Shown: positions 1 to 6,937 of the stretch, piece by piece
Layout of the letters: each line of letters starts with the position of its first letter
Numbering within the stretch: position 1 is the first letter of the stretch
Assembly (NCBI GenBank): GCA_963169055.1
Contig: CAUJFU010000223.1
Coordinates: forward strand, 1 to 24,168
Direction of reading: 5' to 3'
From: Myxococcota bacterium
GTDB lineage: Bacteria; Myxococcota_C; UBA6777
DNA: 24,168 nucleotides
Translations under genes and position numbers: made by a program
The notes under the pieces: generated by a model
Database searches by the model: none
Told to the model about the DNA's origin: nothing
The model's input: only the letters and a program-made list of their open reading frames with translations

Positions 1-62
1 CATTCTTCCTCGCACTTCTTCTCAAACAAAAAGCGGAAATGAAACTTCTGTCCAACAAATCG

Positions 63-120
63 GATCCACGTGGCGGCCCCCCGCCATGATTCTTGGCCTC
101 GGGGGGGGCCGCACGTGATC
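63..120. repeat. Long GC-rich inverted repeat
   Basis: Two CACGTG hexamers (67-72 and 112-117) flank a hairpin. Inside them CGG at 74-76 pairs with CCG at 109-111, and six C at 77-82 pair with G at 103-108. Outside them GAT at 63-65 pairs with ATC at 118-120. This gives about 18 base pairs with single-base bulges at C66 and G73. There is no T-run on either side, so it is not a classical intrinsic terminator. It could be a transcript-end structure, a protein-binding site or a REP-like element. Confidence 0.7.
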
Positions 121-180
121 TCGGCGTTGGCGCCGCACACCGATAGGCGATTCTTGGCGTTCTCTTTACGTCACCCCGTA

Positions 181-564
181 GAACAAATAGAACAGAACTT
201 CCGCCATTCTAATTTTCCGAACTTCACTTGCGACTGTTCTTTCCGAACAAATCGAACAGACTTTTCCTTTTTCTGATTTTCCAAACTTCACTTGCTTACG
301 AGAACACCGAACAAATCGAACAGATCTTCCAGTCCTCTAATTTTCCGAACTTCACTTGCGACTGTCCTTTCCGAACAAACAGAAAAGAATTTCCGCCACT
401 CTAATTTTCCGATTTTCACTTGCGACCGTTCTTTCCGAACAGATCGAACAGACTTTTCCTTTTTCTGATCTTCCAAACTTCACTTGCTTACGAGAACACC
501 GAACAAAGAGAACAGAACTTCCGCCATTCTCATTTTGCGAACTTCACTTGCTACTGTTCTTTCC
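181..564. repeat. Six-copy 64-bp tandem repeat array
   Basis: Six contiguous units of exactly 64 bp start at 181, 245, 309, 373, 437 and 501, and a truncated seventh begins at 565. Each unit starts with GAACA and contains ACTTCACTTGC or a close variant. Units 1, 3, 4 and 6 end in a form like GTTCTTTCC. Units 2 and 5 end in TTACGAGAACACC and carry CTTTTCCTTTTTCTGAT instead. The array therefore has a higher-order period of three units (192 bp), with 1-3 resembling 4-6. At junctions after the first type, TGTTC and GAACA form a 5-bp inverted repeat around TTTCC. No function is recognised. Confidence 0.93.
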
Positions 565-650
565 GAACAAAGGAAAGCGATGTTCTCCTGAAACCTCCTG
601 CCCTTCGGAGTATGAAAGTTCCATTTCGCTCTCTTTTCGAAGGACTCTCG

Positions 651-1847
651 TTAGAGCCGTAAAGGACAATCACAATTCAGCCATAGCTTACGCACAACAT
701 GGAAATTCGCTTCGATGAAATAAAGGGAGCCATCTTCGGCGAACTCCATATCCAAAATGTTTCCTATTGGGATGGGTAATGCACCACGAAGAACTCCTGT
801 AACTGATGAAACAACAGTTTTCACTTGTCCTGCGGTATCAATTTTTTTGATTTTGCGATTGCCAGATTCTGCAAAGAACAATTCACCGTTTCGATGGAAC
901 GCAAGCGAATTAACGCGGAACAACTCGGCCTCCTGTCTCGGACCGTCTTTATCTCCTCGCTCTCCCGTCCCTGCGAACCGAGCAACCTCTCCCGATTTCT
1001 CGATACGCCAGATCGAGTGTCCTTCCCAATCAGCGATGTACAACCGACCTTCCGTGTCGAACTTTAAAGACGTGGGTTGTTGCAACGGGAACTCAACAGG
1101 CTGACCACGCAACTGCTTTTCTTTATTTTTCAAAAAAATAGATTTGCCGTATCCGATGGTTGTGACGTCTCCGTCCGGTGTAATTTTTCGAATAGAAACG
1201 TTATAGGAATCTGAAACATAGAGGTTATCTTGATGATCAATAGAAATATCAGCCATCGAGTAAGAAAAGAGTGCTTCATCTCCGAACCCGTCTTGAAATC
1301 CAAAGGAACGTCCGCCCGCGAGTGTAGAAACGACCCCGTTTGGAGAGATCCGTCTGATCCGGCCTGCTCCCAACTCTGTGACAAACAGATTTCCTTTGGA
1401 GTCTAATGCCGCGCCGAAGGGAAAACTGAACATGGCCTCGTTTCCTGCGCCGTCTTTGTACCCTTCCTGTCCCGTTCCTGCCAGCGTCCTACTTTTTCCG
1501 TCCTTGATCACTTTGATCTTGTGGTTATTGCGATCAACCAGATAGATCGCGTCTTTCGTTTCGAGGAGATCGGTCAGATAGTTGAATCTTGCAGCATTTA
1601 ATAGGCCATCCAAATCTCCAACTTGATCGGGCGCTCCCGCAAAAACCTGAACACACAAACTTGTACAGCTTGCCTCAGAAGAATGACTATTTTCTTTATT
1701 TATATTATCCATAAAATTTTCAGAAATACTTGCATCTGGCTCTATTTTTTCTGAAATCTTTGACTCTCCACAACCATGAACGAGAGCAAAAGAAAAAAAC
1801 AGTGTGTATAGAGAAAGCGTAAGTACGTACTCCCGCATCTTTGGCAT
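651..1847 (-). CDS. NHL-repeat beta-propeller lipoprotein
   Basis: Predicted lipid-anchored six-bladed beta-propeller of 398 aa. The start chosen is the ATG at 1847, preceded by GGAG with 6-nt spacing. Its product opens with a hydrophobic signal segment (residues 8-23) ending in a lipobox-like VHGC, with Cys26 as the lipidation site. The longer open frame to 1973 would bury this signal. Six NHL-type blade strands are visible, for example GNLFVTELGAGRIRRI, DNLYVSDSYNVSIRKI and GRLYIADWEGHSIWRI. They alternate with FAGTG..G..DG loops typical of NHL proteins. Such propellers usually bind proteins or ligands; nothing in the sequence shows an enzymatic site. It lies 138 nt behind the GYF_2-like gene on the same strand and may be transcribed separately. 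Confidence 0.85.
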   Translation of the reverse strand: MPKMREYVLTLSLYTLFFSFALVHGCGESKISEKIEPDASISENFMDNINKENSHSSEASCTSLCVQVFAGAPDQVGDLDGLLNAARFNYLTDLLETKDAIYLVDRNNHKIKVIKDGKSRTLAGTGQEGYKDGAGNEAMFSFPFGAALDSKGNLFVTELGAGRIRRISPNGVVSTLAGGRSFGFQDGFGDEALFSYSMADISIDHQDNLYVSDSYNVSIRKITPDGDVTTIGYGKSIFLKNKEKQLRGQPVEFPLQQPTSLKFDTEGRLYIADWEGHSIWRIEKSGEVARFAGTGERGDKDGPRQEAELFRVNSLAFHRNGELFFAESGNRKIKKIDTAGQVKTVVSSVTGVLRGALPIPIGNILDMEFAEDGSLYFIEANFHVVRKLWLNCDCPLRL

Positions 1848-1920
1848 CCTGCTCTCCGTCTCCCTGATGGCAACAAATCGGGTTGAAGGTGTCGGAAAAC
1901 GAATATATTTCGAATTAGCA

Positions 1921-1945
1921 AAACAAGTCGGGCGACCCGAGCATG
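1921..1945 (-). terminator. Weak hairpin, possible terminator after the GYF_2-like gene
   Basis: On the minus strand TCGGG and CCCGA (plus-strand 928-932 and 936-940 of the 1000s) form a 5-bp stem with a 3-nt loop, followed by CTTGTTTTGC. It lies about 45-60 nt past the stop of the GYF_2-like protein and before the NHL lipoprotein start. The stem is short and the T-run interrupted, so this is tentative. Confidence 0.3.
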
Positions 1946-1985
1946 GACCGCAAACGGCAGTCTTTTTTAGCAAGGATGGACGTTT

Positions 1986-3617
1986 TTAAGCGATGCCTGC
2001 GATCCGCTGGACGTCGATGATGGCTGAGCGCACCGAAGGGAAAGCAGCGATACCTCTTGTGAGGTGTTGGATGCGATGGCTTTTTGCGAAGCGTTCGAGC
2101 GCAGGAACGCGCTCCGCAAGAGCAGGGGCGGGAGTATCGAAATAAGCTTGGATCGATTGAACAGCCTTGGAGCGTTCCAAGGCACGCGGTGCTTCCGAGA
2201 CTTCGACCATCTCTTCGAGCGCATCGATCACAGCGTCTTCGTGTCCCAAAAGCATCAAAGAGATCAGATCGCCGAGGTGATCGGCTTCCATCAAGCAATC
2301 AAGCAAAAACGCTGCATCCACCGAAGGGATCGAATGAACTCCGATCCGCGAAAAGTCTTCAGGCTTCCAAAGCAACCAAGCCAACGTCCGCAACGGCGCG
2401 TCTTGTAGGTAAGATTGACTCAATAACTGCGCAAACAACCCAGCCACGCCGACTTCGGAGAGTTCCTCCAGCCAGCCCTCGCCCACCAAGATCGCGGTCT
2501 GTTCGCGATTTCCGAGCAAAGACATCTCCCACGCATTTTTGGCAGAAACGTAGATATCCACAGGCACAGGCAGCACCAAAGCCGCGCTCATCTGAGCCAA
2601 AAGACCCGCAACAAGACGGTCATCTTGCCCACGCAAGATCCGCGCATCGGGAACAAGAGACTGCAATAAGCCCGAGGGCGCGATGTTGGGGAGGATCTTG
2701 CGCAAAGGGATCTCGATCTTGCGGTGGCGTCGCAAGGAAAGATAACTTTGGAGATGTTCGGGAGAAAGCAAATCAGACAAAGTAAAGGGGCCTTGTTCGC
2801 GGCGGTAACGCCAAGGTTCTTTATGCCAAAGAGCGGCATCGGTTTGGCGGTAGGCGGGAGGATTGTTTTGGCGATAGTTGTTGGGTGGGGTGGAGTAAGC
2901 GCGGGTAGCGCTGACTTGATCAGGATCAGCCTGATACATCCGCCCTGTCGAAGCGTATGTTTCCGCGTTGGGTTGCCCTGTCCGCGAAAAGCCCATTTTT
3001 TCAAAGCCTTCTTTAGCGAGGGAATTCAAACCCTTGAAGGTTTCGCCCACTTGGGCGATCCAAGAGGACTTTTGGGGCTGGTTTTGGGGGGAGGATGGGG
3101 CTTGTGATGAAGAGCGGCGGTGAGCGCGTTGGCGAGGAGTTTGTGGTGAGGAAGAGGCTGCGCTTGTGCTCGCCGAAGGCAAGGGCGGGAACACCTTTCG
3201 CGTTATTGCTGCGGGCAGTTCGTTGCGCTTTTTAAAGATATCGCGCAAGCCACTCACATCATAAGCCCGCGCCCAAGCCTCCCATCCGTCAGTCCAGACA
3301 AGATCATCGGCACGCACGCGCCCCGCCGCCGTAAGCTGCTGAAGGGAAGAAAAGTTGGGGGCGAGGACTTGCTCGCGCCCGTCAAAGACGATGTATTCGG
3401 GACCACTGGCGTACGCTGTTGCGTTTGGCGCTTCACCGCGCGTTTTAAAGATCTCGCGCAGACCACTGACATCGTAAGCGCGCACAGGCTCTTTCCATCC
3501 CTGTGACCACACCTTGTCTTCCGCTCGAATCCGTCCCCCTTCGGCCCATGCTCGCAGCGTCGAAAAGTCCGGTACTTCGATTGTTTTCCCATCCCGTTCG
3601 ATTCGATAGACTGGCAT
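1986..3617 (-). CDS. Two GYF_2-like repeats plus degenerate M48 peptidase-like domain
   Basis: 543 aa with no signal peptide. Residues 1-58 and about 73-130 are tandem copies of a DUF4339/GYF_2-like module, sharing GR(I/V)RA(E/D)D, VW..GW and RAYDVSGLR(E/D)IFK; the ends of the copies are also similar as DNA. Residues 140-260 form a Pro/Ser/Gln-rich linker. The C-terminal part is not clearly a known family. However, residues about 335-404 follow the order of an M48 metalloprotease core: VDIYVSAKNAW, then AILVGEGWLEELSE, then a helix where HExxH should be but which reads FAQLLSQSY. No zinc-binding His remains. I infer an inactive M48-like fold, probably a scaffold or sensor. The ATG at 3617 has AGGAG 8 nt upstream and follows the udk stop by 16 nt, so the two genes are probably co-transcribed. 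Confidence 0.75.
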   Translation of the reverse strand: MPVYRIERDGKTIEVPDFSTLRAWAEGGRIRAEDKVWSQGWKEPVRAYDVSGLREIFKTRGEAPNATAYASGPEYIVFDGREQVLAPNFSSLQQLTAAGRVRADDLVWTDGWEAWARAYDVSGLRDIFKKRNELPAAITRKVFPPLPSASTSAASSSPQTPRQRAHRRSSSQAPSSPQNQPQKSSWIAQVGETFKGLNSLAKEGFEKMGFSRTGQPNAETYASTGRMYQADPDQVSATRAYSTPPNNYRQNNPPAYRQTDAALWHKEPWRYRREQGPFTLSDLLSPEHLQSYLSLRRHRKIEIPLRKILPNIAPSGLLQSLVPDARILRGQDDRLVAGLLAQMSAALVLPVPVDIYVSAKNAWEMSLLGNREQTAILVGEGWLEELSEVGVAGLFAQLLSQSYLQDAPLRTLAWLLWKPEDFSRIGVHSIPSVDAAFLLDCLMEADHLGDLISLMLLGHEDAVIDALEEMVEVSEAPRALERSKAVQSIQAYFDTPAPALAERVPALERFAKSHRIQHLTRGIAAFPSVRSAIIDVQRIAGIA

Positions 3618-3633
3618 TTGTGGTACTCCTTGG

Positions 3634-4278
3634 TCAGAGTTGGGGTTCTTCGTTGTCGACTTGGCGCAAGCGTTCGCGCAAGGTGGCCTCGATCATCTGG
3701 ATCGCAACGCGATTTTCGCCACCGTGGGGGATGACCACATCGGCATAACGCTTGGAGGGGACGACAAAAGCGAGGTGCATCGGGCGAACCGTTTGTTCAT
3801 ATTGAATGATCGATTGTTCAAGATCGCGCCCTCGCTCTTTGATATCGCGCGTCAATCGACGGATCAGGCGGATATCGTCGTCTGTATCAACAAAGATCTT
3901 CATATCCATCAACTCACGCAAGGGTTCCATTTCCAAAACCAAGATGCCTTCGAGCAAGATGATGTGTGCAGGGGAGATACGAACGGTTTCTTCTTTTCGG
4001 CGATGTTCTTTGTAGGAATACACAGGCTTTTGGATCGGCAAGCGTTTGCGCAAGGCACGCAGATGTTCAACCAAGAGATCCGTGTCAAAAGCATCGGGAT
4101 GATCGAAGTTGACGCGCTTGCGTTCTTCAAACGAAAGGTGAGAAAGATCCTTGTAATAGGCGTCTTGATCCAACAACAAAACCTCCTCCACACGAAAGAT
4201 CTCGGCGATCCGACGCGCCACCGTTGTCTTTCCTGACCCCGTCCCACCGGCAATTCCAATAATAAATGCTCGACCCAT
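3634..4278 (-). CDS. udk: Uridine kinase (uridine/cytidine salvage)
   Basis: 214 aa, the usual length of bacterial uridine kinase, which phosphorylates uridine and cytidine to UMP and CMP in pyrimidine salvage in the cytoplasm. The P-loop GGTGSGKT is at residues 11-18. The family-typical LDQDAYYKDLSHL, NFDHPDAFD and YSYKEHRR segments follow, then ILLEGILVLE, FVDTDDDIRLIRR and RDIKERGR. The ATG at 4278 has GAGG 6 nt upstream. The GYF_2-like gene begins 16 nt after the stop, and its Shine-Dalgarno directly follows the udk stop codon. The opposite side is divergent from rlmN. Confidence 0.95.
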   Translation of the reverse strand: MGRAFIIGIAGGTGSGKTTVARRIAEIFRVEEVLLLDQDAYYKDLSHLSFEERKRVNFDHPDAFDTDLLVEHLRALRKRLPIQKPVYSYKEHRRKEETVRISPAHIILLEGILVLEMEPLRELMDMKIFVDTDDDIRLIRRLTRDIKERGRDLEQSIIQYEQTVRPMHLAFVVPSKRYADVVIPHGGENRVAIQMIEATLRERLRQVDNEEPQL

Positions 4279-4484
4279 CCTTCACCTCGACTCTCTAAAC
4301 CCTTGACCACACAAAAGAAACGGCTTTAGGCGGATGACCTCACCGTGGATGGAGCGGCAAATTGCCAAGATGCCTCGGTGCTGTCAAGGTGAGGCAGTTC
4401 TTCCATGCACCGATATGGGTTCTTTGCGTCTGAAGGATGCGCCGTTTGTCGAACTCGCGCTCCACGAAAAGAAAGGGGTTTGTG

Positions 4485-4513
4485 TTGAAAACAAGCTGCG
4501 CTGTGTCTATACT
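4485..4513 (+). promoter_or_regulatory. Sigma70-like promoter of rlmN
   Basis: TTGAAA at 4485-4490 and TATACT at 4508-4513 are separated by exactly 17 nt. Each hexamer matches the sigma70 consensus at five of six positions. The predicted start near 4520 lies about 50 nt before the ATG chosen for rlmN and downstream of the first in-frame ATG at 4334, which argues against that upstream start. Confidence 0.65.
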
Positions 4514-4570
4514 TCGGCGCTTGAAAGATTTTTTCTTTCGCCCCACAGCCCATCACAAGGAATCTTGCGT

Positions 4571-5764
4571 ATGTCCGCCATCCATCACGACACCGAAGCC
4601 GTCCATCTCTCCGAGACTCAACTGGTCCCTGCCACCGAAGTGACTGCGGCGCCCACCGCTTTGCAAACCGCAGCATCGGCCTCTATCGCACCAAATGAGC
4701 GCATCGACCTACTCGACTTTACGCGTGAAGCGCTTGAACAGTACTTCATCGAACAAGGCGATAAAGCCTTCCGTGCGCGTCAGATTTTTCGCTGGATCTA
4801 CAAGCAAGGCGTGACGGATATCGCCGAGATGACGGATCTTTCGCGTGCGATGCGCGAACATCTTCTTGAGTTTGCGACGATATCGAGCCTTGAGGTCGTG
4901 CGCGTCATGGATTCGATCGACGGAACCAAAAAGATCCTGTTTCGCCTCAAAGATGGCGCCCAAGTCGAAGCTGTCTTGATCCCGATTGGTCGGCGGATTA
5001 CGCTGTGCATCTCTTCGCAAGTGGGCTGCGCGCTCGGATGCCGCTTCTGTTATACCGCGACGATGGGACCGGGTCGCAATCTCACGATCGCCGAATACAT
5101 GGGGCAATTTCTCGGTTCTGCTCGGCTGCTTCCCGAAGGGAAAACCATCACCAACGTCGTGTTCATGGGCATGGGCGAACCCTTGATCAATTTTCAAAAC
5201 TTGATCGGTACGCTGTCCATCCTAACCGATGAACTCGGCCCCAAGCTCGGAGCGCGCCGCCTGACCGTCTCCACCGCCGGTCTTTGCCCGCAGATCCTTA
5301 AGCTAGGCGAAACCTTCCCTGTTCGCCTCGCCCTCTCTCTTCACGCCACCACCGACGCACAACGCGATCAGATCATGCCCATCAACCAACGCTACAACCT
5401 CAAAGCCCTTTTTGACACCCTGCGCACCTTCCAAAAACTCCCCACCCAACAAAGCCTCCCTGTGACGCTTGAATACACCCTGATCCAAGATATCAACGAC
5501 AGCCCCGAAGATGCCAAACGCTTGATCAAGTTGTCGCGCTCGGTGCGATCCAAGATCAATCTGATCCCCTACAACGAGCATCCGGGTGCGCCTTACAAAC
5601 GCCCTTCCCAAGAGGCCATCGCTGAATTTCTTCGTATCCTCCAAGTATCCGGCGTTCTCGCCACCGAACGCCAAACCCGAGGCGATGATATCCTCGCAGC
5701 TTGCGGACAGCTCGCCTTGGATGGTGAAGCCAAGAAAATACGCCGTCCCCTGCCTCCCCGCTAA
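4571..5764 (+). CDS. rlmN: 23S rRNA/tRNA adenine-C2 methyltransferase RlmN
   Basis: Radical-SAM enzyme that methylates C2 of A2503 in 23S rRNA and A37 in some tRNAs. 397 aa from the ATG at 4571, with AAGGA 10 nt upstream. The first in-frame ATG at 4334 would precede the promoter and add a non-conserved tail. The iron-sulfur motif CALGCRFC places Cys153, Cys157 and Cys160. Also visible are NVVFMGMGEPL, RLTVSTAG, LALSLHAT, INLIPYNEHPG and the C-terminal RGDDILAACGQL, whose Cys378 corresponds to the methyl-carrier cysteine of E. coli RlmN. The first 40 residues or so are a low-complexity Ala/Thr/Glu extension, as often seen before the helical RlmN N-domain. The MGMGEP and ACGQL forms favour RlmN over Cfr. 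Confidence 0.95.
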   Translation: MSAIHHDTEAVHLSETQLVPATEVTAAPTALQTAASASIAPNERIDLLDFTREALEQYFIEQGDKAFRARQIFRWIYKQGVTDIAEMTDLSRAMREHLLEFATISSLEVVRVMDSIDGTKKILFRLKDGAQVEAVLIPIGRRITLCISSQVGCALGCRFCYTATMGPGRNLTIAEYMGQFLGSARLLPEGKTITNVVFMGMGEPLINFQNLIGTLSILTDELGPKLGARRLTVSTAGLCPQILKLGETFPVRLALSLHATTDAQRDQIMPINQRYNLKALFDTLRTFQKLPTQQSLPVTLEYTLIQDINDSPEDAKRLIKLSRSVRSKINLIPYNEHPGAPYKRPSQEAIAEFLRILQVSGVLATERQTRGDDILAACGQLALDGEAKKIRRPLPPR

Positions 5765-5792
5765 CGCAACCCTTCTTTCCGAAAAGATCCTT

Positions 5793-5824
5793 GCGTCTAT
5801 CTCGTCAAAGCGCCAAGATAGCGC
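5793..5824. other. Imperfect hairpin between rlmN and the DUF6263-like gene
   Basis: GCG-CTATCT (5793-5802, one bulged T) pairs with AGATAGCGC (5816-5824), giving nine base pairs around a 13-nt loop. It lies 29 nt after the rlmN stop. No T-run follows. It may be a weak terminator or an mRNA-stabilising structure. Confidence 0.3.
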
Positions 5825-5887
5825 GCACCAAACGATCATGGATCGCCCTCTGCGCGGCGTGACTGTGCCCCTAAAGAAGGAGAAAAG

Positions 5888-6838
5888 ATGCAAGCAAGCA
5901 AGAATATTAGCCGATGGTTCGGGCTTTTGTGGAGCCTTTGTTGTGTGGGTTGGAGCTTTGATGCACAAGCGATCGATCTGCACTTGCGTTGGAAGCAAGG
6001 GCAGATCTTTCAGATCTATTGGAATACCGAGCAGCTCATCGATCAAGAAGCGATGGGGCAAAAGACCCAGATCCAGCAAACCATCGGGACGGGCTACACC
6101 TTTGAAACGCGCAGCGTTGATGCAGCAGGCACCGCACGCGTGCTTGTGGGCTTCAAGCGCATCTACTTTAAGGTGCAAACGCCCCAAGGCGTTCTTGAAT
6201 ACAACTCCGAAAAACCGCCCCGACAAGTCCCCCCGCTCGCGCAAGGATTTGCGGCCTTGCTTGGGCGTCAGTTTACGATGGAGATCAACAGCCAAGGCAA
6301 AGTTCTTTCGCTCGATGGCGTGGACAAGATGATCGAAGACGTGATGGGTTCCCTGAAAGCGGGAGATGCTCAACAACGCGCCCAGCTCCAACTCCAGCTC
6401 AAACAACAATTCGGCAACGAAGCCTTGCGACAGATGATGGAGCAGATGATGGCGCTGTATCCCGGTCGGCGCGTGAAGATCGGAGAAAGCTGGAGCAAGA
6501 CGCTCCAGATGGGCGGTGCCGTCCCGATGATCCTCAAACGCCAATGGACGCTGATCGCGCTGCGCGGTGGCTACGCCTTTTTGCGTGTAAAAGCTGATAT
6601 CCTTCCGAACAAGATCAGCCCGCCCCTTCGCATGGGGCCGCTTGAACTTCGCTACAATCTGGCAGGCCAGCAGACAGGCACCCTGTTTTTGCAGATCGAA
6701 AGTGGTTTCCCGATGCGCGGAAAAAGTAAGCAATTCCTCCAAGGCATCATCAAAGTTTCCAGCAAAGCCCCCAACGTTCCGCCCGACATGGATTGGCCTG
6801 TCAAGATCAACACCACCGTCGATTTTCGCCCCTTCTGA
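5888..6838 (+). CDS. Secreted DUF6263-like protein
   Basis: 316 aa with a Sec signal peptide. A hydrophobic stretch at residues 10-24 ends in AQA with probable cleavage after Ala28. The mature protein begins IDLHLRWKQGQIFQIYW, and its overall course (repeated beta strands, a central Gln/Met-rich helix near residues 155-190, then GRRVKIGESWSKTLQM) resembles the DUF6263 family of secreted proteins of unknown function. No catalytic motif is visible. AAGGAG stands 5 nt before the ATG. It lies 123 nt downstream of rlmN on the same strand and converges with the DHH-like gene across a polypyrimidine repeat. Family assignment is from recollection of the pattern. Confidence 0.75.
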   Translation: MQASKNISRWFGLLWSLCCVGWSFDAQAIDLHLRWKQGQIFQIYWNTEQLIDQEAMGQKTQIQQTIGTGYTFETRSVDAAGTARVLVGFKRIYFKVQTPQGVLEYNSEKPPRQVPPLAQGFAALLGRQFTMEINSQGKVLSLDGVDKMIEDVMGSLKAGDAQQRAQLQLQLKQQFGNEALRQMMEQMMALYPGRRVKIGESWSKTLQMGGAVPMILKRQWTLIALRGGYAFLRVKADILPNKISPPLRMGPLELRYNLAGQQTGTLFLQIESGFPMRGKSKQFLQGIIKVSSKAPNVPPDMDWPVKINTTVDFRPF

Positions 6839-6848
6839 TCCCCGCCTC

Positions 6849-6937
6849 TTCTTTTTCTTTCGTTCTCTGATCCCCTCCCCTTCTTTTTCTTTCGTTCCCT
6901 GCTCCCCTCCCCTTCTTTTTCTTTCGTTCTCTGATCA
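6849..6937. repeat. 32-bp polypyrimidine tandem repeat
   Basis: Two full 32-bp units (6849-6880 and 6881-6912) and a partial third (6913-6937) share TTCTTTTTCTTTCGTT and the CTGATCCCCTCCCC tail. A degenerate earlier tail overlaps the stop codon of the DUF6263-like gene (6836-6848). The tract is almost pure C/T on the plus strand and fills the gap between two convergent genes; its end overlaps the stop codon of the DHH-like gene. Confidence 0.85.

Larger units (their letters stand above)
1..650. other. Non-coding region with inverted repeat and tandem array
   Basis: No convincing gene lies here. Open frames exist on both strands, but they run through a 64-bp tandem repeat whose length is not a multiple of three. 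Their products are low-complexity (Phe/Pro/Asn/Arg-rich) and have no recognisable domain. The region holds a GC-rich inverted repeat at 63-120 and six tandem 64-bp units at 181-564. Downstream of it on the minus strand is the 3' end of the NHL lipoprotein gene. The gene to the left of the window is unknown, so it cannot be said whether this is a gap between convergent or co-directional genes. Confidence 0.75.

Noticed and set aside
235-250. LexA-type SOS box in the repeats
   Set aside because: The inverted repeat has the orientation GTTC-N5-GAAC, not GAAC-N4-GTTC, and it recurs in every unit of one type with no adjacent promoter.
181-564. CRISPR array
   Set aside because: The whole 64-bp unit is repeated with no unique spacers, and no cas gene is near.
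70-718. Several open frames (68-120 aa) across the left repeat region on both strands
   Set aside because: They are produced by stop-poor 64-bp repeats, have no conserved domain or good Shine-Dalgarno, and the repeat length shifts the frame in every unit.
4334-4570. N-terminal extension of RlmN from the first in-frame ATG
   Set aside because: The promoter at 4485-4513 lies inside it, the sequence does not look like RlmN, and 4571 has its own ribosome binding site.
5303-6742. 479-aa minus-strand open frame opposite rlmN and the DUF6263-like gene
   Set aside because: It is a shadow of two well-supported plus-strand genes, and its product has no recognisable domain.
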